From Rhizobium sp. ARZ01 (GTDB lineage: Bacteria; Pseudomonadota; Alphaproteobacteria; Rhizobiales; Rhizobiaceae), in assembly GCF_014851675.1 (NCBI RefSeq), contig NZ_JACVAE010000001.1, positions 1,798,001-1,862,000 on the forward strand: DNA of 64,000 nt. Direction: 5' to 3'. Both the position numbers and the translations under genes were made by a program. Positions within the stretch are counted from its first letter, which is position 1, and every line of letters starts with the position of its first letter. The notes below the pieces were generated by a model. It was not told the origin of the DNA. It worked only from the letters and a program-made list of their open reading frames with translations, and did not search any database. Positions 46,486 to 55,569 of this stretch are shown one piece after another.

Positions 46486-47853
46486 TCAAACGAGTCCCGC
46501 ACGCTGCATTGCCAGCCGGAAAGCACGCTCCGCGCGGTCGAGGATCGCACCTTCGTCCTGCCCGACAAGCCGTCGCCCACGCATCAGCACCCGTCCGCCG
46601 ACGATGGTCGTGTCCACATCCGCACCATTGGCAAAGCGCGCCAATCGCTGCACCGGATCGACCGGAGGCCAGAGATGCGGCTGCCGCATATTGACGAGTA
46701 GGATATCAGCGCGCTTACCTTCTTCGAGTGAGCCGATCTCCCCCTCCATCGACAGCGCGCGTGCGCCCTCGATCGTTGCCATCTCCAGAAGTTGGGCAGG
46801 CGGCAGCACAGCATCGTCGCCGAAGTGGCGAGCGTGATAGCGATGCGCCTGGAACATGTTGCGGAACATGTCGAAGGAGCGGTCGGGCGCGGCGGCATCG
46901 GTGCCGAGCGAGACCGTGACGCCGTCCTCCATCAGTTCGGGCGCCGGGCAGCGGCCATAAACCGACATCAGGGCGCTCGGATTATGCGCCACCTTGGCGC
47001 CGGTGCGCTTTAGGACCGCCCGGTCGGCGTCCGTCAGGTCGATACAATGGGCAAGCAGCGACCGCTCGTCAAACAGGGCGAGCCGCGCATCATTGGCGGC
47101 AATCGATCCGTCGCGGTGACCGTCCTGCACAAGGAGAACACCGCTTTCCCGCGCAAGATCGCGCGTCCTGCGCGCAATTGTGTATGCTGTTTCGTTTTGA
47201 AGCTCGGCTGCATCGAATACCGGCAAGGAGAAGACCACGCGCAGTCGATCGTCACGCCCCACCCAGTCGTCGACCAGTTGTGCAGCAACGTCGAGTTGGC
47301 GGTCGGGAGAGACGGCAACTTCCCCGTACGAAGCCTGCGTGTACTGCCGATACACATGGCTGTGCCCCGGCCTATTCGCGCCGACCGCAAGAACCTCGCG
47401 CACACCCATGGCAGCGATGGCGGCGAGATGCGCTTCGGCAGCGTCCGGCGCCTCGGTGCGCATGATGTCCGGCCCACCTCCGAACAGTAGCGCAGCCGTA
47501 GTTGTGCCGCATTTAATGCGCTCGGCTGCCGACAGGGCCGCCTCCGCTGCCCAGAATTCCGGGTCGGTCGCCTGGGCGTAGATGCGGCCGGTGACGCTCA
47601 TCCAGTCCTCGGATTCGGTGCCCAGTCCCTTCGTCAGCATATGGCCCGCATGCGCATGCGTATCGATGAGGCCCGGCATGACAACCATGCCGGAAGCGTC
47701 GATTCTTTCCGCCCGACTCTCTTGGGGGTAGTCCCCGGCCCCGATCGCGGCGATGCGTCCGTCCTCAACCAGCACATAGCCACCGTCGAGAATGCGCCGG
47801 TTTCCGTCCATGGTCAGGACCACGCCGTTTTCAATCAGCAAGGACGTTGTCAT
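46486..47853 (-). CDS. Amidohydrolase, AtzA/TrzA/8-oxoguanine deaminase-like (copy 1)
   Basis: 455 residues. HxH is His66 and His68 in IDTHAHAGHML. QDGHRDGS and the barrel histidine in LLAHCIDL follow. The catalytic aspartate region is SLGTDAAAPDRSFDMF. The C-terminal strand GRVLMRGRRLVGQDEGAILD belongs to the family's beta-sandwich. This group includes chlorohydrolases and deaminases acting on s-triazines, guanine and adenosine analogues. It is first of a two-gene operon with copy 2 of the AtzC-like set. Its start is divergent from the Dpp-like binding protein gene. Confidence 0.88.
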   Translation of the reverse strand: MTTSLLIENGVVLTMDGNRRILDGGYVLVEDGRIAAIGAGDYPQESRAERIDASGMVVMPGLIDTHAHAGHMLTKGLGTESEDWMSVTGRIYAQATDPEFWAAEAALSAAERIKCGTTTAALLFGGGPDIMRTEAPDAAEAHLAAIAAMGVREVLAVGANRPGHSHVYRQYTQASYGEVAVSPDRQLDVAAQLVDDWVGRDDRLRVVFSLPVFDAAELQNETAYTIARRTRDLARESGVLLVQDGHRDGSIAANDARLALFDERSLLAHCIDLTDADRAVLKRTGAKVAHNPSALMSVYGRCPAPELMEDGVTVSLGTDAAAPDRSFDMFRNMFQAHRYHARHFGDDAVLPPAQLLEMATIEGARALSMEGEIGSLEEGKRADILLVNMRQPHLWPPVDPVQRLARFANGADVDTTIVGGRVLMRGRRLVGQDEGAILDRAERAFRLAMQRAGLV

Positions 47854-47929
47854 CGAAATCTCCTTCCAAATGCGCGAAGCGTGGCGCCATACCGCGCATC
47901 ATCAAATACCACTTATGCTATCTTGATAT

Positions 47930-47996
47930 TGTGCACATCATATGTACAGTCATTTTCGGGAACATTAGTATCCAAAAATATCAAAGATACGTATAC
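47930..47996. promoter_or_regulatory. Divergent promoter with several palindromes
   Basis: Between the leftward amidohydrolase operon and the rightward Dpp-like operon lie TGTGCACA (47930-47937), CATATG (47939-47944), TGTACA (47943-47948), ATACGTAT (47987-47994) and GTATAC (47991-47996). The GTATAC core recurs near the gntR gene. Control by that regulator is a reasonable guess. Confidence 0.4.
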
Positions 47997-48014
47997 ACAA
48001 AACGGGAGCATGCT

Positions 48015-49589
48015 GTGAACGCCACCATCAGGACCCTTTTGGCAGGGATTGCCATCCTCATTCCTCTCGCTACACCGGGCGCTGCCGAGACGCTGCGCTG
48101 GGCTTCGTCTGGGGATGTCATCTCCTACGACCCGAACGCGCAGGTCGACAGCTTCACCCAGAGCGTCCAGCACATGGTTTTCGACCCGCTGGTTCGCCGC
48201 AACAAGGATCTGGTGCTGGAGCCGGCGCTCGCCACTTCCTGGGAAATCATCGAACCGACCCGCTGGCGCTTCAATCTGCGTCAGGGCGTGAAATTTCACG
48301 AGGGACAACCGTTCAACGCCGACGACGTGGTGGCGACAATCCAGCGCCAGATCGATCCCGGTGCACGCAACAAGGAAAACCTCTCTACCGTCACCGGTGT
48401 CGAGAAGGTAGACGAGTACACTGTCGACCTCATCCTGCGCGGCCCCTATCCGCTGCTTCTCAACGATCTCGCCGCCATCTACATGATGAGCAAGCCGTGG
48501 ATGGAGGAGCATGACGCGCTGAAGCCGGGCAATGCATCGACCGGCGTCGTTACCTACGCGAGCAACCACGCCAATGGCACCGGTGCCTTCAAATTGAAGA
48601 GCTACGAGCCGGATTCCCGCTCGGTCTTCGAGGCGAACAAGGAGTGGTGGGACAAGCCGCAACATAATCTGGACGAGGTCGAGTTCCGTCCGATCGCTTC
48701 CGACGCCACCCGGGTCGCAGCGCTACTGTCAGGCGAAGTCGACATGATCGCCCCGGTGCCGCTGCAGGATATTGATCGCATCGCTGCCACCGAGGGGCTG
48801 AAGGTCGTCGAAAACCCGTCACTGCGTACGATCTTTCTCGTCCTGAGCCAGCGGCCAGAACTTCATGCGACCCCGGGCAAGCCCAATCCGCTGCGCGACG
48901 TCAGGGTACGTCAGGCCCTGTGGCACGCCATCGACGTCAATACGATCCAGAAGCGCTTGATGCGCGGCAAGTCGCGCGTCACCGGTATGCTCGTCGCTCC
49001 GGCGGTGACCGGCTACGACGAAACGATCGACGTGCCGCTGCCCTATGACGTCGAGAAAGCCAAGGCGCTGCTGGCGGAAGCTGGCTACCCCGATGGTTTC
49101 AAGACTGGGCTCGCTTGCCCTAACGACCGCTACATCGCCGACGAACAGATCTGCCTGGCGGTGGCATCGATGTGGGCCAAGATCGGCGTCGAAGCCGGTC
49201 TGAGCGTCGAGAGCAAGACGACCTATTTCCCGCGTACGGACAAGGGCGAGTTCGACAGCTACCTTCTCGGATGGGCCTCCCTGCCGCCAATGGACGGTTT
49301 CAGCGTGCTGCAGGCTTTGCTCGCCACCAATGACGGGACCTTTGGTGGCAGCAATACCGACGGGCTCTCCAACCCTGACATCGACAAGCTGGCTCATGCG
49401 GCTGCTGTGGAACTCGATGAGGCCAAGCGCGTCGACATGCTGAAGCAGGCGTTCCGCATCAACCGTGATCAGGTTCACTACCTGCCGCTGCACCAGCAGC
49501 CGGTCGCCTGGGCGATGAGCGACAAGGTCGACATGCCGCAGTTCCCGGATGAATACGTTCGCCCGTGGTTCGCACAGGTCAAGAGGTAA
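48015..49589 (+). CDS. Peptide/nickel-type (family 5) ABC solute-binding protein
   Basis: 524 residues. The signal peptide ends TPGAAE. TLRWASSGDVISYDPNAQVDSF is the family start, then HEGQPFNADDVVATIQ, FNLRQGVKFHEG, NGTGAFKLKSYEPDSRSVFE and KSRVTGMLVAPAVTG. Family 5 proteins bind peptides, nickel, opines or other small amides. The start is GTG, six bases after GGGAG. It is the first gene of the rightward operon with two permeases, a tandem ATPase and an amidohydrolase. A strong hairpin separates it from the first permease gene. Confidence 0.9.
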   Translation: MNATIRTLLAGIAILIPLATPGAAETLRWASSGDVISYDPNAQVDSFTQSVQHMVFDPLVRRNKDLVLEPALATSWEIIEPTRWRFNLRQGVKFHEGQPFNADDVVATIQRQIDPGARNKENLSTVTGVEKVDEYTVDLILRGPYPLLLNDLAAIYMMSKPWMEEHDALKPGNASTGVVTYASNHANGTGAFKLKSYEPDSRSVFEANKEWWDKPQHNLDEVEFRPIASDATRVAALLSGEVDMIAPVPLQDIDRIAATEGLKVVENPSLRTIFLVLSQRPELHATPGKPNPLRDVRVRQALWHAIDVNTIQKRLMRGKSRVTGMLVAPAVTGYDETIDVPLPYDVEKAKALLAEAGYPDGFKTGLACPNDRYIADEQICLAVASMWAKIGVEAGLSVESKTTYFPRTDKGEFDSYLLGWASLPPMDGFSVLQALLATNDGTFGGSNTDGLSNPDIDKLAHAAAVELDEAKRVDMLKQAFRINRDQVHYLPLHQQPVAWAMSDKVDMPQFPDEYVRPWFAQVKR

Positions 49590-49601
49590 ACTCTCCCGAG
49601 C

Positions 49602-49637
49602 AGCGGTCCCGGCCGGCGTAGGCTGGCCGGGACCGCT
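49602..49637 (+). other. Hairpin after the Dpp-like binding protein gene
   Basis: AGCGGTCCCGGCC and GGCCGGGACCGCT form a 13-base-pair perfect stem with a 10-base loop. No T-run follows. It probably stabilises the upstream mRNA end or attenuates the permease genes. Confidence 0.7.
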
Positions 49638-49747
49638 AGGCAGATCCGGCACGATCCCTAGTAAGCGGTCGACGGCGCGGAGGACTCAGACCGAAATGGT
49701 CCGGTTTTCCGCTCTTTGGGCCGCTTCGCCCCCGCAAGGACTATCCG

Positions 49748-50713
49748 ATGATCAGACTTCTCTCGGTCAGGTTGCTCCAGGCCATCCTCGTGATGCTCGC
49801 CGTCACGGCCATTGCCTTCGTCATGTTCCGCTTCGTTGGTGATCCGGTCGCCGCCATGGTGCGTGAGGGCGCGACCCAGGCGGAAAAGGATGCGTTGCGC
49901 GCGACGCTCGGCCTCGACAAGCCGCTCGTGGTGCAGTTTTTCGATTTCGTCGGCAGAGTGCTGGCTGGCGACCTCGGCACGAGCTTCCGATACCAGCAGC
50001 CCGTGGTGAGCCTGCTCTTCAACCGGCTTCCCGCCACGCTGGAGCTTGTCGTCGTCGCAACCGTCCTGGCGCTTGCGATCGGCATCCCGCTCGGCGTGCT
50101 CACCGCACTAAAGCCGAGGTCCTTCCTCTCCCGGCTCACCCAGTCGGCAACGCTGGTCGGCATTTCCATGCCCACCTTCGTCACCGGCCTGCTGTTGATC
50201 CTGGTGTTCGCCGTCAACCTGCGCTGGCTCCCCTCCTCCGGTCGCGGTGATCTCGTCGACCTCGGGCTGTGGCAAACTGGTTTCCTATCGATCTCCGGTC
50301 TGAAATCGCTGATCCTGCCGTCGATCACGCTGGCGCTGTTCCAACTGACGCTGATCATGCGGTTGGTGCGTTCGGAGATGATCGACGTGCTCTCCTCCGA
50401 CTACATCCGCTTTGCATTCGCGCGCGGCCTGCCGAAATCCTACATCTATGGCAAGCTGGCGCTGCGCAATGCGCTTATGCCGGTCGTCACCGTCACCGGT
50501 CTTCAGATCGGCCAGCTTGTCGCTTTCGCCATCGTCACCGAAACAGTGTTCCAGTGGCCTGGCATGGGGCTGCTTTTCACCAATGCGGTCGGCTATCCGG
50601 ATATCCCGGTTCTCTCGGCCTACCTGCTGTTCGTCGGCTTCCTGTTCGTGTTCATCAACATGATCGTCGACATTCTCTACACCTTCATCGACCCCCGGCT
50701 GAGGACGAATTGA
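49748..50713 (+). CDS. ABC permease, DppB/OppB type
   Basis: 321 residues with about six membrane helices. The N-terminal MIRLLSVRLLQAILVMLAVTA and the segment GLDKPLVVQFFDFVGRVLAGDLGTSF are typical of DppB/OppB, as is the EAA loop FARGLPKSYIYGKLALRNALMPV. It pairs with the DppC-like protein, and its stop overlaps the next start. It is 158 bases downstream of the binding protein gene. Confidence 0.92.
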   Translation: MIRLLSVRLLQAILVMLAVTAIAFVMFRFVGDPVAAMVREGATQAEKDALRATLGLDKPLVVQFFDFVGRVLAGDLGTSFRYQQPVVSLLFNRLPATLELVVVATVLALAIGIPLGVLTALKPRSFLSRLTQSATLVGISMPTFVTGLLLILVFAVNLRWLPSSGRGDLVDLGLWQTGFLSISGLKSLILPSITLALFQLTLIMRLVRSEMIDVLSSDYIRFAFARGLPKSYIYGKLALRNALMPVVTVTGLQIGQLVAFAIVTETVFQWPGMGLLFTNAVGYPDIPVLSAYLLFVGFLFVFINMIVDILYTFIDPRLRTN

Positions 50714-51609
50714 TGACCCGGCAATCCCTGCTCTATCGGCTTCCCCCGGTTTCCGTGATGATCGCAGGCATCGTCCTGGCAATCATGCTGGTTCTGGTGA
50801 TCTTCGCCCCGCTGATTGCACCGATGGATCCGCGCGACGTGTCCTCCTATTCGCTGATGGACATGGAAATACCGCCGGCCTTCATGGTGGGCGGCGACCC
50901 CCGCTTTCTGCTCGGCACCGACAACCAGGGACGCGATCTCGTCTCGGTCATCCTGTTCGGCCTGCGCATCTCGGTGCTGATCGGCATCGGCGCGGTCCTG
51001 TTCGCGGCGATGGTCGGGGTCTTGCTCGGCCTGATCGCCGGATTCTTTGGCGGCATCGTCGACAGCATCGTGATGCGCATCGCTGACGTGCTCGTCAGTT
51101 TCCCGACCATTCTCGTCGCTTTGCTCATCAGCGGCATCGCCCGCGCGCAGCTCAGCGCCGATACGATGCTCACCTGGGCGCCGCTCGTGCTGATCTTCTC
51201 CATCGCGGTCAATGAGTGGGTGCAATATGCCCGCACGGTGCGCGCCTCGACGATGGTGGAGGTGGCGCGCGACTATGTGCGTGCCGCCAAGGTGATCGGC
51301 CTGCCCTCCGGCCGCATCATGGGCCGGCATATCCTGCCAAACGTTATGAGTTCGGTGATGGTGATTGCCACGATCAATCTCGCCGGCGCGATCCTGACGG
51401 AGGCTACCCTCTCCTTTCTCGGTGCTGGCATGCCGCCCACCTATCCCTCGCTCGGCACCTTGATCCGCATCGGCAACCAGTTCCTGTTTTCCGGGCTCTG
51501 GTGGATTGCCGTGATGCCGGCGACCGTTCTGGTTATCCTCGTGCTGGCCGTCAACGTCATCGGCGACTACCTGCGCGATCGCTTCAACCCCAAGCTGGCG
51601 GAGCGTTGA
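50713..51609 (+). CDS. ABC permease, DppC/OppC type
   Basis: 298 residues with about six membrane helices. LLGTDNQGRDLVSVILFGLRISV is the DppC hallmark. ADVLVSFPTILVALLI, ARDYVRAAKVIGLPSGRIMGRHILPNVM and EATLSFLGAGMPPTYPSLG complete the family pattern. The start overlaps the previous stop (TGATG) and the ATPase gene begins two bases after its stop. Confidence 0.92.
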   Translation: MTRQSLLYRLPPVSVMIAGIVLAIMLVLVIFAPLIAPMDPRDVSSYSLMDMEIPPAFMVGGDPRFLLGTDNQGRDLVSVILFGLRISVLIGIGAVLFAAMVGVLLGLIAGFFGGIVDSIVMRIADVLVSFPTILVALLISGIARAQLSADTMLTWAPLVLIFSIAVNEWVQYARTVRASTMVEVARDYVRAAKVIGLPSGRIMGRHILPNVMSSVMVIATINLAGAILTEATLSFLGAGMPPTYPSLGTLIRIGNQFLFSGLWWIAVMPATVLVILVLAVNVIGDYLRDRFNPKLAER

Positions 51610-51610
51610 G

Positions 51611-53328
51611 ATGCCAATTGCGAAGCCTCCCGTCCTCGAAATCAGGAACCTGCGGGTCGAATATCCACTTGCCAATGGCGATGTACTAACAGCGGTCAAG
51701 GACATCGACCTGACCATCCAGCCCGGCGAAATCCATGCGCTTGTCGGCGAATCTGGCGCCGGCAAGACCACTGTCGGCAGTGCGCTGATGGGCCTCTTGC
51801 AAGCGCCCGGCAAGATCGTTGCCGGCTCGATCGAAATCGCCGGCAAGCCCATCGACCTGCGCACCGGCCGCACGGAAGGGATCGTCCCCGGCCGCGATGT
51901 CGGAGCAATTTTCCAGGATCCGATGACAAGCCTCAATCCGCTCTTCACCGTCGAAAGCCAGTTGTGCGAAGGCATGCTCACGCACCTGAAGCTTTCATCC
52001 AGGGAGGCGAAGGCGCGGGCACTGGACCTGATGAAGGCGGTCGGCATCCCCGAACCGGAACGTCGGCTCGGTAGCTATCCGCACCAATTGTCGGGCGGCC
52101 AGCGCCAGCGCGTGGTCATTGCTACAGCGCTGGCCTGCAATCCCCAACTGATCGTCGCTGACGAGCCGACGACGGCACTTGATGTTTCGGTGCAGGCGCA
52201 GATCCTCAAACTGATCCGCGACCTCGCTGACCAGCGCGGCGTCGGTGTGCTTCTCGTCACCCACAATATGGGTGTCGTCGCCGAAATCGCCGACCGCGTG
52301 ACGATTATGCAGAACGGGGCAGTTGTGGAGAGCGGGCCGTCGCGCGAGGTGCTGACCGCGCCGAAAGCGCCCTATGCTCGCACCCTGATTGCCGCTGTTC
52401 CGCCGATCGACACGCGGCTCGACCGTCTCCCGGTACCGAGCGAGGAAACGAAGACGACGCTGGAGGCGCGCGCGGCCGTTCGCCGCAACAGCACGAAGAG
52501 CGAGACGGGAGGCCGCGACGACGTGGTGCTCGCCGTCAGCGACCTCTGTGTCGAATATGGCGGGCACTCGCTGATCCCTGGCCGCAAGGCCTCCGTGTTC
52601 AAGGCGGTCAAGAGTGTGTCCTTCGACGTCCGCCGCGGCGAGATTTTCGGCCTCGTCGGCGAATCCGGCTGCGGCAAGACCACGGTCGCCAACACCATTG
52701 CCGGCCTCGTCGCCCACAGTTCGGGCGAGATCGCGTTTCAGGGACATGCGCTGGGGGGCAAGCGCCAGCGCTCAGTGCGCCAGTCGCTGCAGATGGTGTT
52801 TCAGGATCCCTATTCGGCGCTCAATCCGCGGCTGCGCATCAACGCTGCCATCGCCGAGCCGATCCTGTTCTACAAGCTCGCCTCCAATGCCGCCGAAGCG
52901 CGACATGATGCACGCACGCTGCTGGAAGCCGTCGGACTGCCAGGCGACGCGGGTCTGCGCTTCGCGCACGCCTTTTCCGGTGGCCAGCGCCAGCGCATCG
53001 CCATCGCGCGGGCGCTCGGACCGCGCCCATCCATGCTGATCTGCGACGAGCCGACCTCCGCGCTCGACGTTTCGGTGCAGGCCCAGCTTCTCAATCTCCT
53101 CAAGGACCTGCGCGACCTTGCCGGCCTGTCCATGCTGTTCATCAGCCATGACCTGGCGGTGATCCGCCAGATGTGCGACCGCGTCGCCGCGTCGAGCTCG
53201 CCGATACCGAAACCCTGTTTACCGAGCCGAAGCACGAATACACGCGCGAGCTTCTGCGCCTTGCGCCGTCGCTCGATCGTATCCTCGACCGCGAGGACGC
53301 GCAGAAAGGTCTCCAATCCCATGGCTGA
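51611..53328 (+). CDS. Tandem ABC ATPase (DppD-DppF fused), C-terminus frameshifted
   Basis: Two nucleotide domains in one chain of about 570 residues. Walker A motifs are GESGAGKTT (46-54) and GESGCGKTT (about 350). Signatures are LSGGQRQRVVIATAL and FSGGQRQRIAIARAL, with Walker B DEPTTALD and DEPTSALD. After the second H-loop (FISHDLAVIRQMCDRVA) the frame breaks. About 16 bases appear lost, because VELADTETLFTEPKHEYTRE continues in another frame to a stop at 53326-53328. In the actual frame the tail is foreign and runs into the next gene. All catalytic motifs precede the lesion, so activity may survive. Confidence 0.8.
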
Positions 53329-54760
53329 CATCCTGATCACCAACGGAACCGTCATCGCCCTCGACCCCGAGCGGCGGATCGTCGCCGACGGGGCGGTGGC
53401 GATCGAGGGCGACTGCATCGTCGCCGTCGGCCCATCGGAAGAGGTTGCCCGCGACCATCCGGCCCGCGAGACGATCGACGCGCGCGGCATGGTGATCATG
53501 CCCGGCTTCGTCGATGCGCATGCCCATGCCGGTCACGGGTTGATCAAGACCCTGGGTGGGGGAAAGAGCGACCTGTGGTATCGCGCCTGCCAGGGCGCCT
53601 ATACGGTCGGCTCGACGCCGGACTTCTGGTATGCCGAGGCACAGCTCGCAGCACTGGAGCGACTACGCTTCGGCGTCACGACAGGCGTCTCGCTGCTCGG
53701 CGGCGGCGATTCAGTCATGCGCACCGACCGCCCGGAATACGGCGATGCGCACATGGAGGGCGTGCTCGGCATCGGCACCCGTTCCGTCGTTGCCGTCGGC
53801 ACGACGCGGCCGCCGCATCCGCTGACCTATGCAAGCTGGGACGGCTCCACCCGCACCGATTATCCCGTCACCTTTGAGGGCCAGTTTTCGACCTGCAGAA
53901 CCTTGATCGACCGCTGGCACCGCAGCAACGGCGAGCGCCTGCATGTCGCGCTTCTGACGCCGACGCTGCACCAGGCTCATCTCGACGCAGCCGGGGCTGA
54001 AGAGGCAATCGCCCAGTCGCGCATCGTGAAACGGCTGGCGGAGGAGCACGGTCTCGTCTTCACCCAGGACGGTCACACCAGAGGCAGCGTCCGCGTCGCG
54101 CATGACATCGGCATCCTCGGACCGCGCACGCTGCTCTCCCATGCCACCGGCCTCGACGAGGACGAAATCGCGATCTGCGCCGAGACCGGCACCTGCATCG
54201 TCCACAATCCGAGCGCGGTCGCTGCCATCCTGGCCCGCTGCCCGGTGACCGAGCTGCTCGATGCCGGCGTGACCGTCGCCATCGGCTCGGACGCGACCGC
54301 GCCGGATCGTTCGGCCGACATGTTCCGCCACATGCAGCAGTGCATGCACTATCACCGCACCCATTTCCACGATCCTAGCTGGCTGCCGCCGGGCAAGGCG
54401 CTGGAAATGTGCACGATCGACGCCGCCCGCGCACTCGGTCTGGAGCGCGAGATCGGCTCGCTGGAGCCCGGCAAGAAGGCCGACATCGTTCTCGTCGACC
54501 TGCGCCGGCCGCATCTCTACCCGGCCCATATGCCGGAGTTCCGCGTCACCTATTTCGCCAACGGCAACGACGTCCACACCGTCCTCGTCGGCGGCAAGGT
54601 GCTGCTACGCGACCGCAATCCGCTGGTCGATCAGGATGCTGTGCTCGACGCGGCGCAGCGCGAGGCCGATCTGATGATCGACCGCCTCGGCCTGCGGGAG
54701 GCGCTCGAAACGCCGCGCATGTTCTGGGGCCATAGCCGCGATCTCGACCTGATCGAATGA
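53321..54760 (+). CDS. Amidohydrolase, AtzA/TrzA/8-oxoguanine deaminase-like (copy 2)
   Basis: 479 residues. HxH is His67 and His69 in VDAHAHAGHGL. QDGHTRGSVRV, LLSHATGLDEDE and IGSDATAPDRSADMFRHM supply the remaining metal and catalytic residues. It is a paralogue of the gene at 46.5 kb (same AHAGH and SDxxAPDRSxDMF motifs). AAAGG lies about ten bases upstream of its ATG. It is in the same frame as the frameshifted ATPase, so a 1049-residue fusion protein could also be made by read-through. In the undamaged order it would overlap the ATPase gene by eight bases. Confidence 0.88.
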   Translation: MADILITNGTVIALDPERRIVADGAVAIEGDCIVAVGPSEEVARDHPARETIDARGMVIMPGFVDAHAHAGHGLIKTLGGGKSDLWYRACQGAYTVGSTPDFWYAEAQLAALERLRFGVTTGVSLLGGGDSVMRTDRPEYGDAHMEGVLGIGTRSVVAVGTTRPPHPLTYASWDGSTRTDYPVTFEGQFSTCRTLIDRWHRSNGERLHVALLTPTLHQAHLDAAGAEEAIAQSRIVKRLAEEHGLVFTQDGHTRGSVRVAHDIGILGPRTLLSHATGLDEDEIAICAETGTCIVHNPSAVAAILARCPVTELLDAGVTVAIGSDATAPDRSADMFRHMQQCMHYHRTHFHDPSWLPPGKALEMCTIDAARALGLEREIGSLEPGKKADIVLVDLRRPHLYPAHMPEFRVTYFANGNDVHTVLVGGKVLLRDRNPLVDQDAVLDAAQREADLMIDRLGLREALETPRMFWGHSRDLDLIE

Positions 54761-54854
54761 GCGACCGCACTCGGACGCGACCAGCCGGCAGTTCCTCGCC
54801 GGCGGTGCTCAAGTAAACAAGAAAACGGAGACGACAATTTCTTGCATCCTGAGA

Positions 54855-55502
54855 ATGATGACATTTCTGGCCCTGATCCTGATGTTCAGCCCTGTGAGCG
54901 GGTTTGCCCAGGCCATGACTGAAAAGCTTCACCGCGCCGCCGGCGCCAATGACACTGCGGCCATCCGTACGCTTCTCTCGCAAGGGGCGGATCTGGAGGC
55001 ACGCGACGGCCGCGGCCGGACGGCGCTGCTCGTCGCCACCCACGCAAGCCGGATCGATGCCGCAGCGGCGCTGATCGAGGCGGGCGCCGACGTCAATGCC
55101 AAGGACGCCATTGACGACAGCCCCTATCTCTATGCCGGCGCCAGGGGGTTCACCGAGATCCTGAAGCTGACGCTCACGCACGGCGCCGATCTGAAGAGCA
55201 CCAACCGCTACGGTGGAACGGCGCTTATTCCCGCCGCAGAGCGCGGGCATGTCGAAGTCGTGGAACTGCTGATCGCGGCAGGGGTGGATGTCGACCACGT
55301 CAACAAGCTCGGTTGGACCGCGCTGCTGGAGGCGATCATCCTTGCCGACGGTGGTCCGCGCCATGTCGAAATCGTCAAGCAACTGCTAGCAGCCGGTGCC
55401 AATCCCCGGCTTGCGGACGGCGACGGCGTAACACCGCTCCAGTACGCCCGTCAGCGTGGCTATGGCGCCATGGCAGAACTGTTGCAGGAGGCCGGTGGGT
55501 AG
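54855..55502 (+). CDS. Exported ankyrin-repeat protein
   Basis: 215 residues. A signal peptide (about 1-19, ending SGFAQA) is followed by about five to six ankyrin repeats: GRTALLVATHASRIDAAAALIEAGADVNAKD, GARGFTEILKLTLTHGADLKST and GGTALIPAAERGHVEVVELLIAAGVDVDHV. Ankyrin repeats bind proteins, and the signal peptide places this one in the periplasm. It sits between the amidohydrolase and the MFS gene on the same strand, an unusual place for such a protein. Its binding partner is unknown. Confidence 0.85.
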   Translation: MMTFLALILMFSPVSGFAQAMTEKLHRAAGANDTAAIRTLLSQGADLEARDGRGRTALLVATHASRIDAAAALIEAGADVNAKDAIDDSPYLYAGARGFTEILKLTLTHGADLKSTNRYGGTALIPAAERGHVEVVELLIAAGVDVDHVNKLGWTALLEAIILADGGPRHVEIVKQLLAAGANPRLADGDGVTPLQYARQRGYGAMAELLQEAGG

Positions 55503-55569
55503 CTTCTGCCTGGCCGAAGCCCTCGCCAACCAACGACAAGAAGACCACCACGTAAAGGAAACACCGATC

